DNA of 64,000 nt from Sulfobacillus acidophilus DSM 10332 (lineage in GTDB: Bacteria; Bacillota; Sulfobacillia; Sulfobacillales; Sulfobacillaceae), in contig CP003179.1 in assembly GCA_000237975.1 (NCBI GenBank), positions 3,316,270-3,380,269 on the forward strand. The letters are read 5' to 3'. Under the pieces are notes generated by a model. It saw nothing but the letters and a program-made list of their open reading frames with translations, had not been told where the DNA came from and did no database searches. Positions 6,900-15,428 of the stretch are shown piece after piece. The first letter of the stretch is position 1, and every line of letters starts with the position of its first letter. Made by a program: the position numbers and the translations under genes.

Positions 6900-8143
6900 G
6901 TACTATGCATATTCTCTTGCGCCATCGGGACATTCCCGACCTCTATCGTCTCCCCGTTTACCAAGCCCACCGGGGATACGAAGGCTTACGCCAAGCACAC
7001 CAGATGGCTCCGGCCACCGTCCGCGATGTGGTGACCCGCTCAGGTCTTCGCGGTCGCGGCGGAGCGGGATTCCCTACCGGTCGTAAATGGAGCTTTCTGG
7101 ATTACCAGGCCCCGGTGCGCTATTTCGTGGTGAATATCGACGAGGCCGAACCCGGAACATTTAAAGATCGGGAATTAGCGGAGCATAATCCGCACCAAAT
7201 CATCGAAGGCGCCTTGATTGGCGCGTATGCCATAGAAGCGCCGGCGGCTTTCATTTTTGTGCGCGGCGAACTCCTGACGGCCTATGAAGTCTTGGTCCGT
7301 GCCCGTGACGAGGCCCGGTCCGCCGGCCTCATCGGCCCCTCTACGGCCGAAGTGTACATTTATCGAAGCGCCGGCGCCTACATCTGTGGCGAAGAGACGG
7401 CCCTTTTGGAATCGCTCGAAGGCAAACGCGGCCATCCCCGCATTAAGCCGCCGTTTCCGGCTCAATCCGGGCTTTATAACCAGCCCACGGTGGTAAACAA
7501 TGCCGAAACCGTCGCCAACTTGCCGCCCATTCTATCCAATGGGGCCGACTGGTACCGTCAATGGGGGACGGAAGCATCTCCCGGGATCAAAATCTTTTCC
7601 TTGAGTGGGCGGGTCATGCGACCGGGTAATTACGAGCTGCCGCTTTCCACTCCCTTACGGACCTTAATTGAAGACTACGGAGGAGGAGTTGGCCCAGGAC
7701 GTCATGTCAAGGCGGTCATTCCCGGCGGAAGCTCGGTTCCGTTACTGCCGGCCGAGCAACTGGATGTTTTACTGGACTACGAATCGTTACAAGAAGCCGG
7801 TTCGATGCTGGGATCAGGCGGTGTCGTCGTGCTCGATGATCAGGTCTGTATCGTGCGCGCCGCCGCACGCCTGATGAAATTTTACCGCACCGAATCATGC
7901 GGCAAATGCACCCCGTGTCGCGAAGGCACCTATTGGATGGCGGATATTCTCGATCGCATCGAACGAGGTGAAGGAACCTCTCGCGATTTCGACCTGTTGC
8001 CCGACATTGCCGACAATGTCGGCGGAAAGTGCCTGTGTCCATTGGGCGATGCGTCGCTACCGTTCATGCTCAGTGCCATGAGACATTTCCGAGAGGAATT
8101 CGTCGCTCACATTGACCGCCATCGTTGTCCCCTGGCCGGCTAA
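6896..8143 (+). CDS. nuoF: NuoF-like NADH-binding flavoprotein (complex I 51-kDa subunit homologue)
   Basis: The 415-residue protein has the NADH/FMN-binding GRGGAGFPTGRKW segment near residue 55, the GAYICGEETAL segment, and a C-terminal [4Fe-4S] site (ESCGKCTPCREGTYWM plus the later CLCPLGD cysteine). In complex I this subunit oxidises NADH and passes electrons to iron-sulfur centres. No nuoE, nuoG or other complex I genes are near. It may serve as a stand-alone NADH dehydrogenase feeding the Rieske protein; this is inference from the operon. The GTG start overlaps the hemerythrin stop by four bases. Confidence 0.9.
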   Translation: MSTMHILLRHRDIPDLYRLPVYQAHRGYEGLRQAHQMAPATVRDVVTRSGLRGRGGAGFPTGRKWSFLDYQAPVRYFVVNIDEAEPGTFKDRELAEHNPHQIIEGALIGAYAIEAPAAFIFVRGELLTAYEVLVRARDEARSAGLIGPSTAEVYIYRSAGAYICGEETALLESLEGKRGHPRIKPPFPAQSGLYNQPTVVNNAETVANLPPILSNGADWYRQWGTEASPGIKIFSLSGRVMRPGNYELPLSTPLRTLIEDYGGGVGPGRHVKAVIPGGSSVPLLPAEQLDVLLDYESLQEAGSMLGSGGVVVLDDQVCIVRAAARLMKFYRTESCGKCTPCREGTYWMADILDRIERGEGTSRDFDLLPDIADNVGGKCLCPLGDASLPFMLSAMRHFREEFVAHIDRHRCPLAG

Positions 8144-8163
8144 AAATCTAGGCCTTCTCCCGA

Positions 8164-9654
8164 TTACCCGTCTTGACCCGGTGTCCACCACTGCCACCAG
8201 ACGGAGCGCCGAGATTTTTGAGACTTCACCTGATAAAGGGCGATGTCGGCATGGCGTAGAAGACCGTCCGGATCACCGGCATCGTCGGGGTACCGTGTCA
8301 ACCCGATGCTGAGCCCCATTTGGCGGACGCTTCCGTCGGGAAATTTTACCGCCTCAAAGGCTTTTTGTATCGCGGCCCACCGCGTGTCGACGGCGGACTC
8401 GTCACCGGCATCGGTGACCACGACGACAAATTCATCGCCCCCTAACCGGGCCGCCAAATTATCCGGTCCGACCGCTTGGCGCAGGCGATCGGCCACCTGT
8501 CGCAGCAACTGGTCTCCTGCCTCATGGCCCCAGGTGTCATTCACGTGTTTAAAATCGTCCAAGTCCAAAACGCCGACCACCACCCGGCTCGCTTTCGCGT
8601 CCGCTTCACGAAGGGCTTGGTCCAGATATTCGGCTAATCCCAGTCGATTAGCCAATCCGGTCAACGGGTCATGCCGCGCTAGAAAAAATTGCCGTTGATG
8701 TTCTTCGTTTAAGCGAGCTTTCAGATCCTGCTCGTCCAATCCTAACCCGATCAGACGGGCAATCTGCGCCACTAAATTCAACACCTGATGATCAAAAATG
8801 TCGGGCGTGGTACTGACAACCGCCAATGTCGCCCATTGTTGGCGATTGCGGAGAATAGGCACCGCCGCTCCCGCAGCCCAGGCTTTTTTCTTGAGGAAAT
8901 CCTCCCAGGGAGCCATTTCCGGCGCATGCCGATGATCATTATGAAAGTGAATGCGTCCGGTTCGCCAGGCTTGGACTACCAAGGGGCCGGGATTTTGATC
9001 CAACGACAAGCGAAATTGCTTAAGTTCTTGGGACCCGGGTCCGGCCGCCGCCAACACCCGAAAGATCCCGGCCGGGTCCGGCCGACCAATCCACGCCACC
9101 TGGAAAATCCCGCTATGCGCCAATTGCCGACAGACACGAGTCAATAACTGCCGCTCGTTCGACGCCCGAATCAAGACATTGCTCGTCGCGGCCAACGCCC
9201 GGTATAACCCTTGGGTCCGAGTCAAGCGTGCGACCGTCACCGCCAGTTCACTTTGGGCCTGACTTAGGCTGTCCGTCAGGTGAATCCGGTCCAACACGCG
9301 CCCTAAGTCCTCGGCGATGACCCGAAGGAGGCTCACTTGCTCCGCCGTAAAGGGATTCGACTCGCGATGATAAAGCCAGAAGTAGGCATCCAGCCGATTG
9401 CGATGCCAAATCGGCAAAGCCGCTGCCGAGCGCACGGAATGCCCGGGGAAACAATCCTCGAGCGGCTGAAACCGGGAGTCAGCCATCCATTCGGGAAAAA
9501 GCCGAAGGGTCTGGTCAGAATCCGGGAGCGGCGGGGTCTTTTGCCAAAGACAAGGCCCGGCACTCCGCTCCCCTGCCTCCGCCAAGCACGTCCATCCACC
9601 GGTCGGTTCCAGGCGGCCAATCCAGGCATAGTGCATCCCGAGCGTATCGACCAC
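8164..9654 (-). CDS. GAF-GGDEF diguanylate cyclase
   Basis: The 496-residue protein ends in a GGDEF domain (residues about 330-490). It has HDPLTGLANR at the domain start and an intact RLGGDEF active loop, so it should make cyclic di-GMP from two GTP. The N-terminal 320 residues look like two GAF-type sensor domains (GMHYAWIGRLEP; SGIFQVAWIGRPD) with a helical linker. No EAL domain or transmembrane helix is seen. The start is uncertain: the GTG at 9654 has no ribosome binding site, and the frame stays open upstream past an AGGGGAGGG at about 9722. It follows the sugar transferase gene with the same orientation and may control the same surface glycan. Confidence 0.85.
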   Translation of the reverse strand: MVDTLGMHYAWIGRLEPTGGWTCLAEAGERSAGPCLWQKTPPLPDSDQTLRLFPEWMADSRFQPLEDCFPGHSVRSAAALPIWHRNRLDAYFWLYHRESNPFTAEQVSLLRVIAEDLGRVLDRIHLTDSLSQAQSELAVTVARLTRTQGLYRALAATSNVLIRASNERQLLTRVCRQLAHSGIFQVAWIGRPDPAGIFRVLAAAGPGSQELKQFRLSLDQNPGPLVVQAWRTGRIHFHNDHRHAPEMAPWEDFLKKKAWAAGAAVPILRNRQQWATLAVVSTTPDIFDHQVLNLVAQIARLIGLGLDEQDLKARLNEEHQRQFFLARHDPLTGLANRLGLAEYLDQALREADAKASRVVVGVLDLDDFKHVNDTWGHEAGDQLLRQVADRLRQAVGPDNLAARLGGDEFVVVVTDAGDESAVDTRWAAIQKAFEAVKFPDGSVRQMGLSIGLTRYPDDAGDPDGLLRHADIALYQVKSQKSRRSVWWQWWTPGQDG

Positions 9655-9727
9655 CCGTTGACAGGCTTTGGCGTAAAGTGCTTCTCGCGTTGTGACCGCC
9701 GCCTCCGCCAGCGCCGTTCCCTCCCCT

Positions 9728-10336
9728 CTAATAGGCTCCCTGGCGTTTAAATACCGCCCGTACCGTTAGCCATAAAATCTTCAAGTCGAGTCCCAATGAC
9801 CATTCCTGACAATACTGCAAATCGTAGCGTAAGGATTCCTGAGTCGTCAGATCACCGCGCCCCATCACCTGGGCCAATCCGGTCAAGCCCGGAAGGCATC
9901 GATGGCGACGATGGGCTTCGGGGGGGTAGAGTAACACGATTTCCGGGATTTCCGGCCGCGGCCCGACTAAAGACATCTCTCCCTTTAATACATTGACTAA
10001 TTGGGGCAACTCATCCAGTGACGTATTGCGCAAAAACCGACCAAACGGTGTAATCCGGGCGTCGTGATCATCTTGAAACCGATAATGTTCCAGGGCCTCG
10101 GTGGTTTGGGGAGCCACCCACAACTTTTCCGCCCCCTCGACCATGGTGCGGAATTTATAGAGCACAAACGGGCGACCATAGCGACCAATCCGAGTCTGGC
10201 GAAAGATCACCGACCCGGGCGATTCCCGACGGATGCGCCAACTAATCCACCCCATAAGCGGTAACGTCACCACAAACAACACCAGGGCCACCACCATGTC
10301 GAAAGCCCGTTTGACCAGGAAATCCGGTTTGTCCAC
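9728..10336 (-). CDS. Initiating sugar-1-phosphate transferase (PglC/WcaJ-type)
   Basis: The 202-residue protein has an N-terminal KRAFD motif and a single re-entrant or transmembrane segment. It continues with IFRQTRIGRYGRPF, YKFRTM, SLDELPQLVNVLKGEMSLVGPRP and a C-terminal LTGLAQV block. It belongs to the minimal monotopic phosphoglycosyl transferases, which move a sugar phosphate from a UDP-sugar to undecaprenyl phosphate. The short length fits PglC (diNAcBac-type) rather than the five-helix WbaP form. The GTG start overlaps the upstream aminotransferase stop by one base. It is the only transferase of the operon in this window. Confidence 0.9.
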   Translation of the reverse strand: MDKPDFLVKRAFDMVVALVLFVVTLPLMGWISWRIRRESPGSVIFRQTRIGRYGRPFVLYKFRTMVEGAEKLWVAPQTTEALEHYRFQDDHDARITPFGRFLRNTSLDELPQLVNVLKGEMSLVGPRPEIPEIVLLYPPEAHRRHRCLPGLTGLAQVMGRGDLTTQESLRYDLQYCQEWSLGLDLKILWLTVRAVFKRQGAY

Positions 10337-11493
10337 TATCTCACCCGACGCGCCAAGACCCGTTGAACCGCCTCAATCACATCATTGACATCGTCATCGG
10401 TCATCGACGGATAGAGAGGTAAAGAGATTTCGGCCGCAAAGAATCGATCGGCTTCGGGATAATCGCCGACTTTCCATCCAAACCGTCGTTGATAATAGGT
10501 GTGATGGTGCACCGGAATAAAGTGCACGGAGGTGCCGATGTTTTCTTGCCGTAAGTCTTCAATTACGGTCGCCCGGTCACAGGTTAATTCATTTAATTGC
10601 AGCCGCAAAGGATAAAGATGCCATGCATGCCCGTAATCGGGCCGTTCCACCGGTAACACCACCGGTAACCCGGCGAATGCCGTTTGATAACGTTCGGCAA
10701 TTTGGGCCCGGCGGGCCTGCATTGCGGGCAATTTCTTCAATTGCACCAGCCCCAGCGCCGCTTGGAGGTCCGTCATATTGTATTTGTAGCCTAAAACTCC
10801 CACATCATAGCCCCAATGCCCTTGTTGGGTGTATCGATTCCAAGCGTTTTTGGACATCCCGTGTAACGCCAATACGCGAATATGCTCGGCCAGGGAGGCG
10901 TCGGGCACCGCTAGCGCCCCGCCTTCCCCCGTCGCTAAATTTTTGGTCGCATAAAAAGAAAACGCCGTCAAGTTCCCCCACTGGCCAACCAACCGTCCGT
11001 GGACCGTGCTCGCGAGTCCGTGAGCCGCGTCCTCAATCACGGTTAATCCGAACCGATCCCGGATCTGATTAATCGCGGGCATATTCACGGCATGCCCGCC
11101 ATAATGCACCGGCAACACCGCCCGAGTCCGGGACGTCATCGCCCGTGACACCAACTCCGGATTCAGATTACCGGTATCCGGTTCTATATCAACCAGTACC
11201 GGCCGTGCCCCGGCGTATAAAATCGCATTGACCGACGCCACAAACGTATAAGGCGTCGTAATCACGTCATCGCCGGGGCCGATGCCCGCCGCCACCAACG
11301 CTAAATGAAGGGCCGCGGTGCAAGACGAAACGGCCACCACTGCAGGTACCCCCAAATACGCCTGCAACGCCGCCTCGAATTCTTCCGTCACGTGACCCCG
11401 CGTAATCCAGCGGGATCGAATGACGTCTAACACGGCTTCCATTTCTTCGGTGCCGATATCGGGTAAGTTATACGGTAAAAAGGTCTCACGCAT
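10336..11493 (-). CDS. DegT/DnrJ/EryC1 sugar aminotransferase, PglE/ArnB-like
   Basis: The 385-residue PLP enzyme has the catalytic lysine in FSFYATKNLATGEGGAL, IEDAAHGL for the PLP-binding aspartate, and a PYTFVASVNAI segment. The GEGG after the lysine motif is typical of enzymes aminating a 4-keto-6-deoxy sugar (PglE, ArnB). With the PglF-like dehydratase upstream it would make a UDP-4-amino-4,6-dideoxy-GlcNAc-type sugar; the pairing is inferred. It overlaps the 2-epimerase gene by 8 bases. Confidence 0.88.
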   Translation of the reverse strand: MRETFLPYNLPDIGTEEMEAVLDVIRSRWITRGHVTEEFEAALQAYLGVPAVVAVSSCTAALHLALVAAGIGPGDDVITTPYTFVASVNAILYAGARPVLVDIEPDTGNLNPELVSRAMTSRTRAVLPVHYGGHAVNMPAINQIRDRFGLTVIEDAAHGLASTVHGRLVGQWGNLTAFSFYATKNLATGEGGALAVPDASLAEHIRVLALHGMSKNAWNRYTQQGHWGYDVGVLGYKYNMTDLQAALGLVQLKKLPAMQARRAQIAERYQTAFAGLPVVLPVERPDYGHAWHLYPLRLQLNELTCDRATVIEDLRQENIGTSVHFIPVHHHTYYQRRFGWKVGDYPEADRFFAAEISLPLYPSMTDDDVNDVIEAVQRVLARRVR

Positions 11494-12550
11494 GGCGATG
11501 CCCCCACTCAGTAATCAGATCGGCCACAATCAGGCCGACCGGGTCTTCCGGTCCCGGATCGCCCGTACCGGCTTTGGCTAACCGTGCCGTAATCGCCGAT
11601 CTTAAGCGATCCGGATCGGTCCCGACGAGCACGGTTTGACCGGTCTCCACCAATTCCACCCACTCGGTTTCCTCCCGCAGCACATACCCGGGCACGCCCA
11701 AATAAGCGGCCTCCCGCTGAAGTCCGCCGGAATCGGTTAACACCGCCTGAGCTTCGGCCACTAGACTAATCATCTCACGATAACCGAGGGGCGGCACCAC
11801 TCGAATGGGAGGAACCAGCAACCGGTCTAGCCCAAAAGCCAAAAGCCGTTGCTCCGTGCGGGGATGCAAGGGCCAAATCACCGGGTGATCAAGTGACGCC
11901 AACCCGCGCAAGAGATTCGCCAGACGCTCCCGATTATCCGTGTTCTCCTTGCGATGAATCGTCGCCACATAATAGCCTTGGGGACGAAGCGACCACCGTT
12001 GTAATACGTCATGCGATATCGGCATCTGCCGAAGCGCCACTGCCATCACATCACCGGTCAACAGGACCCCGGTTTGAATGCCCTCCCGGGCGAGATTGCT
12101 TACCGCTTGTGGGGTAGGACAATAGAGCCGGGTCGCCATGTGATCGGTGAGAACCCGATTGGTTTCTTCCGGCATGGCCCGGTTATAGCTCCTAAGCCCG
12201 GCTTCGACATGAGCCACCGGAATGTCCATCGTGGCCGCCGCCAAGGCGCCCGCCAAGGTCGAATTGGTATCGCCGTAGACCAGCACACCGTCGGGCTTTT
12301 CCCGGGCCAAAACCCCGCTCAGACCGGTCAGCATCCGACCAATCTGTTCAGGCGGAGAGCCGGGACCGACCCCCAATTCATAGTCCGGGCGCGGTAAGTT
12401 CAATTCCGCAAAGAACTGCCCCGATAACAGTTGATCGTAATGTTGACCCGTATGCACCAAAATCTCCTCGGCCTCTTGTCGGAGAATCGGTGAGACGGCC
12501 CACGCTTTGATAAACTGTGGCCGAGCCCCCACTACGGTCACAATTTTCAC
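11486..12550 (-). CDS. UDP-N-acetylglucosamine 2-epimerase family (WecB/WbpI-like)
   Basis: The 354-residue protein starts with the family signature KIVTVVGARPQFIKA. It contains HTGQHYD, VYGDTNSTLAGA, HVEAGLRS and the C-terminal LTDSGGLQREAAYLG block, all standard for non-hydrolysing UDP-sugar 2-epimerases. Neighbouring WbpB-, WbpE- and WbpD-like genes suggest that its substrate is UDP-GlcNAc3NAcA (WbpI role) rather than plain UDP-GlcNAc; sequence alone does not settle this. The start overlaps the upstream aminotransferase by four bases. Confidence 0.92.
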   Translation of the reverse strand: MKIVTVVGARPQFIKAWAVSPILRQEAEEILVHTGQHYDQLLSGQFFAELNLPRPDYELGVGPGSPPEQIGRMLTGLSGVLAREKPDGVLVYGDTNSTLAGALAAATMDIPVAHVEAGLRSYNRAMPEETNRVLTDHMATRLYCPTPQAVSNLAREGIQTGVLLTGDVMAVALRQMPISHDVLQRWSLRPQGYYVATIHRKENTDNRERLANLLRGLASLDHPVIWPLHPRTEQRLLAFGLDRLLVPPIRVVPPLGYREMISLVAEAQAVLTDSGGLQREAAYLGVPGYVLREETEWVELVETGQTVLVGTDPDRLRSAITARLAKAGTGDPGPEDPVGLIVADLITEWGHRHA

Positions 12551-13659
12551 CGCGTTCCTCCATGTCCATAAAACCGTGCGATAGTTTCCACCACCTGGTC
12601 AACCTCATCCTCCGTTAATTCGGGAAACATGGGGAGTGACAAAACGGTTCGACTGGCTTCTTCCGCATGAGGAAATTGGCCTTTACGATACCCCAAATCC
12701 TGGAGGATCGGCTGCAAATGGAGCGGCACGGGATAATAGACGGTCGAACCAATCCCCTGATCTTTCAGATACGCCTGCAGCGCATCACGCCGGTCGGCAC
12801 GGATGGTATATTGATGAAACACGTGCTCCGCTTCGGACGGAATGGTCGGGGGCACCACTTCACTGACCCCCAAATCCTTTAAATACGCCGTATAGCGGGC
12901 GGCCAGGGCTTGACGGCGTGCCGTCCACTCAGGCCAGTGCGTAAATTTCACCGATAAGACGGCCGCTTGGAGAGTGTCTAAACGGGAATTAATACCTAAC
13001 GCTTCATGGTGATATTTTTGGCGAGACCCGTGTACCCGGAGCATCCGGACCTTGTCGGCCAACCCCGGGGTCTTCGTGGTCACCATCCCGGCATCCCCCC
13101 AAGCCCCAAGATTTTTGGTCGGAAAAAAGCTGAATCCGGCCATATCCCCCACGGCCCCCGCCCATTGTCCATGAAATCGGGCTCCGATGGCTTGGGCCGC
13201 ATCTTCGATCACGGGTCCGCGAAACCGTACCCGTAACGTGTCCACATCCGCCATCAGCCCAAAAAGATGGACCGGCAGCATCGCCCGTGTCCGGGGGGAA
13301 ACATGGGCCGATGCTTCAACCGGATCCATATTAAACGTATCCAGTTGGATGTCAGTAAAGACCGGGTGAGCGCCTGTCCTCAGAACACTTCCGGCCGTGG
13401 CAAAAAATGTAAAAGGGGTCGTGATAACCTCATCCCCCGGTCCGATGTCCAAGGCACGCAGCGCCAAATAAAGCGCGTCCGAACCGTTGGCCACGCCGAT
13501 GGCGTGGACGCCGAACGCTTCCCCAAAGGTTTGTTCAAACCGGGTGACCGCCGGTCCCAAAATAAACTGGCCCGATAAGGCCACCTCGGCAATCGCCGCC
13601 TGTAATTCCGACTCGAGTTGGCGGGTTTGCCGGGATAAATCAAATGCCGGGATCCGCAT
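12547..13659 (-). CDS. DegT/DnrJ/EryC1 sugar aminotransferase, WbpE/WlbC-like
   Basis: The 370-residue PLP enzyme has the catalytic lysine in FSFFPTKNLGAWGDAGM, which is the WbpE/FdtB-type form, together with IEDAAQAIGA and FTFFATAGSV. WbpE aminates the 3-keto group of UDP-GlcNAcA made by WbpB. ATG 13659 is chosen over an upstream ATG at 13695 because the protein family starts at RIPAFDL and an AAGGAGA lies just before. Its start overlaps the acetyltransferase stop (TAATG). It is a paralogue of the aminotransferase at 10336-11493, so the operon keeps two distinct specificities. Confidence 0.88.
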   Translation of the reverse strand: MRIPAFDLSRQTRQLESELQAAIAEVALSGQFILGPAVTRFEQTFGEAFGVHAIGVANGSDALYLALRALDIGPGDEVITTPFTFFATAGSVLRTGAHPVFTDIQLDTFNMDPVEASAHVSPRTRAMLPVHLFGLMADVDTLRVRFRGPVIEDAAQAIGARFHGQWAGAVGDMAGFSFFPTKNLGAWGDAGMVTTKTPGLADKVRMLRVHGSRQKYHHEALGINSRLDTLQAAVLSVKFTHWPEWTARRQALAARYTAYLKDLGVSEVVPPTIPSEAEHVFHQYTIRADRRDALQAYLKDQGIGSTVYYPVPLHLQPILQDLGYRKGQFPHAEEASRTVLSLPMFPELTEDEVDQVVETIARFYGHGGTR

Positions 13660-14381
13660 TATAAATCGTCTCCTTTTTCCGGCGCAAACAGCCATTGTTC
13701 GGCTGGCGTATGGCGCACCACCCGGGCCGGCACGCCCATAACGACACGGTAGGGCGGTACGTCTCGGGTCACCACCGCCCCGGCCGCCACCAACGCTTCT
13801 TGCCCAATCTCGACACCGGGCAGTAAGACCGCGCCCCCGCCCACCCGGGCCGCCCGTCGGATCCGCGGTCCGCGGATCGCCTGATGGCGCGCCTCGGTTC
13901 GCGCGATATAGGGATCATTGGTTGTCGTCACCATCGGGGCCAAAAACACATGATCCTCGACCTCACTTTTGGCCGTGAGATAGACCCCGGTTTGTAATTT
14001 CGTAAAGTCCCCGACACGCGTGTCATTTTCTATCGTCGCGAGATGGCCGACCAGGACGCGTTGACCCAATTCACAGCGTTCGCGAATTTGCGCACTGTCC
14101 GCAATGTAACATTCCGGACCGATGACGCTCCCTCGATACAAAATGGCATGCGCTCCAATGACGGTGCCTTGCCCGATCACCAAAGGCCCCAATTCCGTCG
14201 TCTTTAATGTGCTGGTACGAGCGGCCTGCGGCATTTTGCCGAGAATGGTGCCGTCACCGACGATCACGCCGTCCTCAATCACCACTCCCGCATGGACCAC
14301 CACGTAGTGACCTAATGTGACATCTTCACCAATAGTCGCGCCCGGATCGATGACGCAACCGATGCCTTGTTTAAACGCCAT
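13659..14381 (-). CDS. Left-handed beta-helix N-acetyltransferase, WbpD/WlbB-like
   Basis: The 240-residue protein is built from hexapeptide repeats (IDPGATIGEDVTLG, VIEDGVIVGDGTILG, GVEIGQEALVAAGAVV) typical of trimeric acyl-CoA-dependent acetyltransferases. GVPARVV near the C-terminus is the usual family end motif. Located between the WbpB-like oxidoreductase and the WbpE-like aminotransferase, it most likely acetylates the 3-amino group of UDP-GlcNAc3NA. The N-terminal IDPGA start makes it shorter than GlmU-type proteins. Confidence 0.88.
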   Translation of the reverse strand: MAFKQGIGCVIDPGATIGEDVTLGHYVVVHAGVVIEDGVIVGDGTILGKMPQAARTSTLKTTELGPLVIGQGTVIGAHAILYRGSVIGPECYIADSAQIRERCELGQRVLVGHLATIENDTRVGDFTKLQTGVYLTAKSEVEDHVFLAPMVTTTNDPYIARTEARHQAIRGPRIRRAARVGGGAVLLPGVEIGQEALVAAGAVVTRDVPPYRVVMGVPARVVRHTPAEQWLFAPEKGDDL

Positions 14382-15408
14382 TCGCCGCCTGTCCCTCCTC
14401 CAATGATACCGGCCGATGGTTCATGGCCGATTGAATTAACGCCTCGATCACCCGAATCACCGGAATCGCACTGGCTCCCGTCAATTGGGACGGCAACCCC
14501 TCCACAATCGCATTGACGAAATCGCTTAAGGCTTCCAGATGGCTTTGCCAGCCGGGTCGCGCAGGCCGTTCGGCCAGCGTCTGACGTGTAAGCGCCTCGT
14601 CGTCGCCCGGTACGCGCCAAAACTCGAGTTGTTGGGGGGTCGGACCAATGGCGAGGGCCCCGGTTTCGCCGACCACCACCACGCGCTCTTCCAAATTGGT
14701 TTCCGCCACCGACGTGGTCGCATTGACCGTCAATAAAGCGCCTGAGCGTGTTCGCATCACGCCGGCCACCGTATCTTCCGCCTCAATTTTATGAGTCAGG
14801 GTCGCGGCATAGGCAAACACCTCGACGACGGGGTCGACAAACTGCAGCAACACGTCTAAGGCATGAATCGCCTGGTTAAATAACACGCCCCCGTCCATCG
14901 CCCGCGTCCCTCGCCAAGGGGCTTGATCGTAGTAGGCTTGGGGCCGTGCCCAACGGACCGATACGCCCCCCTCGAGAATACGGCCCAGCCTCCCGTCTTT
15001 ATAGGCGTGAATGGCGTGCGACACCGCCGGCAACAGGCGGTTAAATTGCGTGACCGTCAGGACCCGACCTTTTTGCCGCGCCAATTCCACCATCGCCGTC
15101 GCGTCTTGACCGGTTAGTGCCAGCGGTTTTTCCACCATTACATGCAATCCACGCCGTAACGCCATTTCGGTGAGAGCCCGGTGGGTCCCCGACGGCGTCG
15201 CAATGATTACCGCGTCAATCGGTTCCAGCGCTAATAGGCTTTCCAGGGACGGATAACTGCGCGCATCGAAAGGGACCGCGGCCGCTCGCGCCCGCTCGAT
15301 GTCCACATCGACGGTTGCCACCAACTCGGCGATATTGCTATGGACCAACGCCTGCAAATGTTTCTGCCCAATCTTGCCGCAGCCCACCAATGCCAATTTC
15401 GGACGCAT
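14371..15408 (-). CDS. Gfo/Idh/MocA oxidoreductase, WbpB/WlbA-like
   Basis: The 345-residue protein has an N-terminal NAD-binding fold (LALVGCGKIGQKHLQAL) and the MVEKPLALTGQDA motif with its catalytic lysine. A C-terminal substrate domain includes GVLFNQAIHALDVLL, with the conserved His-Asp pair. WbpB oxidises C3 of UDP-GlcNAcA. The gene lies between the UDP-sugar dehydrogenase and the acetyltransferase in the order expected for the WbpA-B-E-D-I route. Confidence 0.9.
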   Translation of the reverse strand: MRPKLALVGCGKIGQKHLQALVHSNIAELVATVDVDIERARAAAVPFDARSYPSLESLLALEPIDAVIIATPSGTHRALTEMALRRGLHVMVEKPLALTGQDATAMVELARQKGRVLTVTQFNRLLPAVSHAIHAYKDGRLGRILEGGVSVRWARPQAYYDQAPWRGTRAMDGGVLFNQAIHALDVLLQFVDPVVEVFAYAATLTHKIEAEDTVAGVMRTRSGALLTVNATTSVAETNLEERVVVVGETGALAIGPTPQQLEFWRVPGDDEALTRQTLAERPARPGWQSHLEALSDFVNAIVEGLPSQLTGASAIPVIRVIEALIQSAMNHRPVSLEEGQAANGV

Positions 15409-15428
15409 GCCACTCGCTCCTTCAAGCC

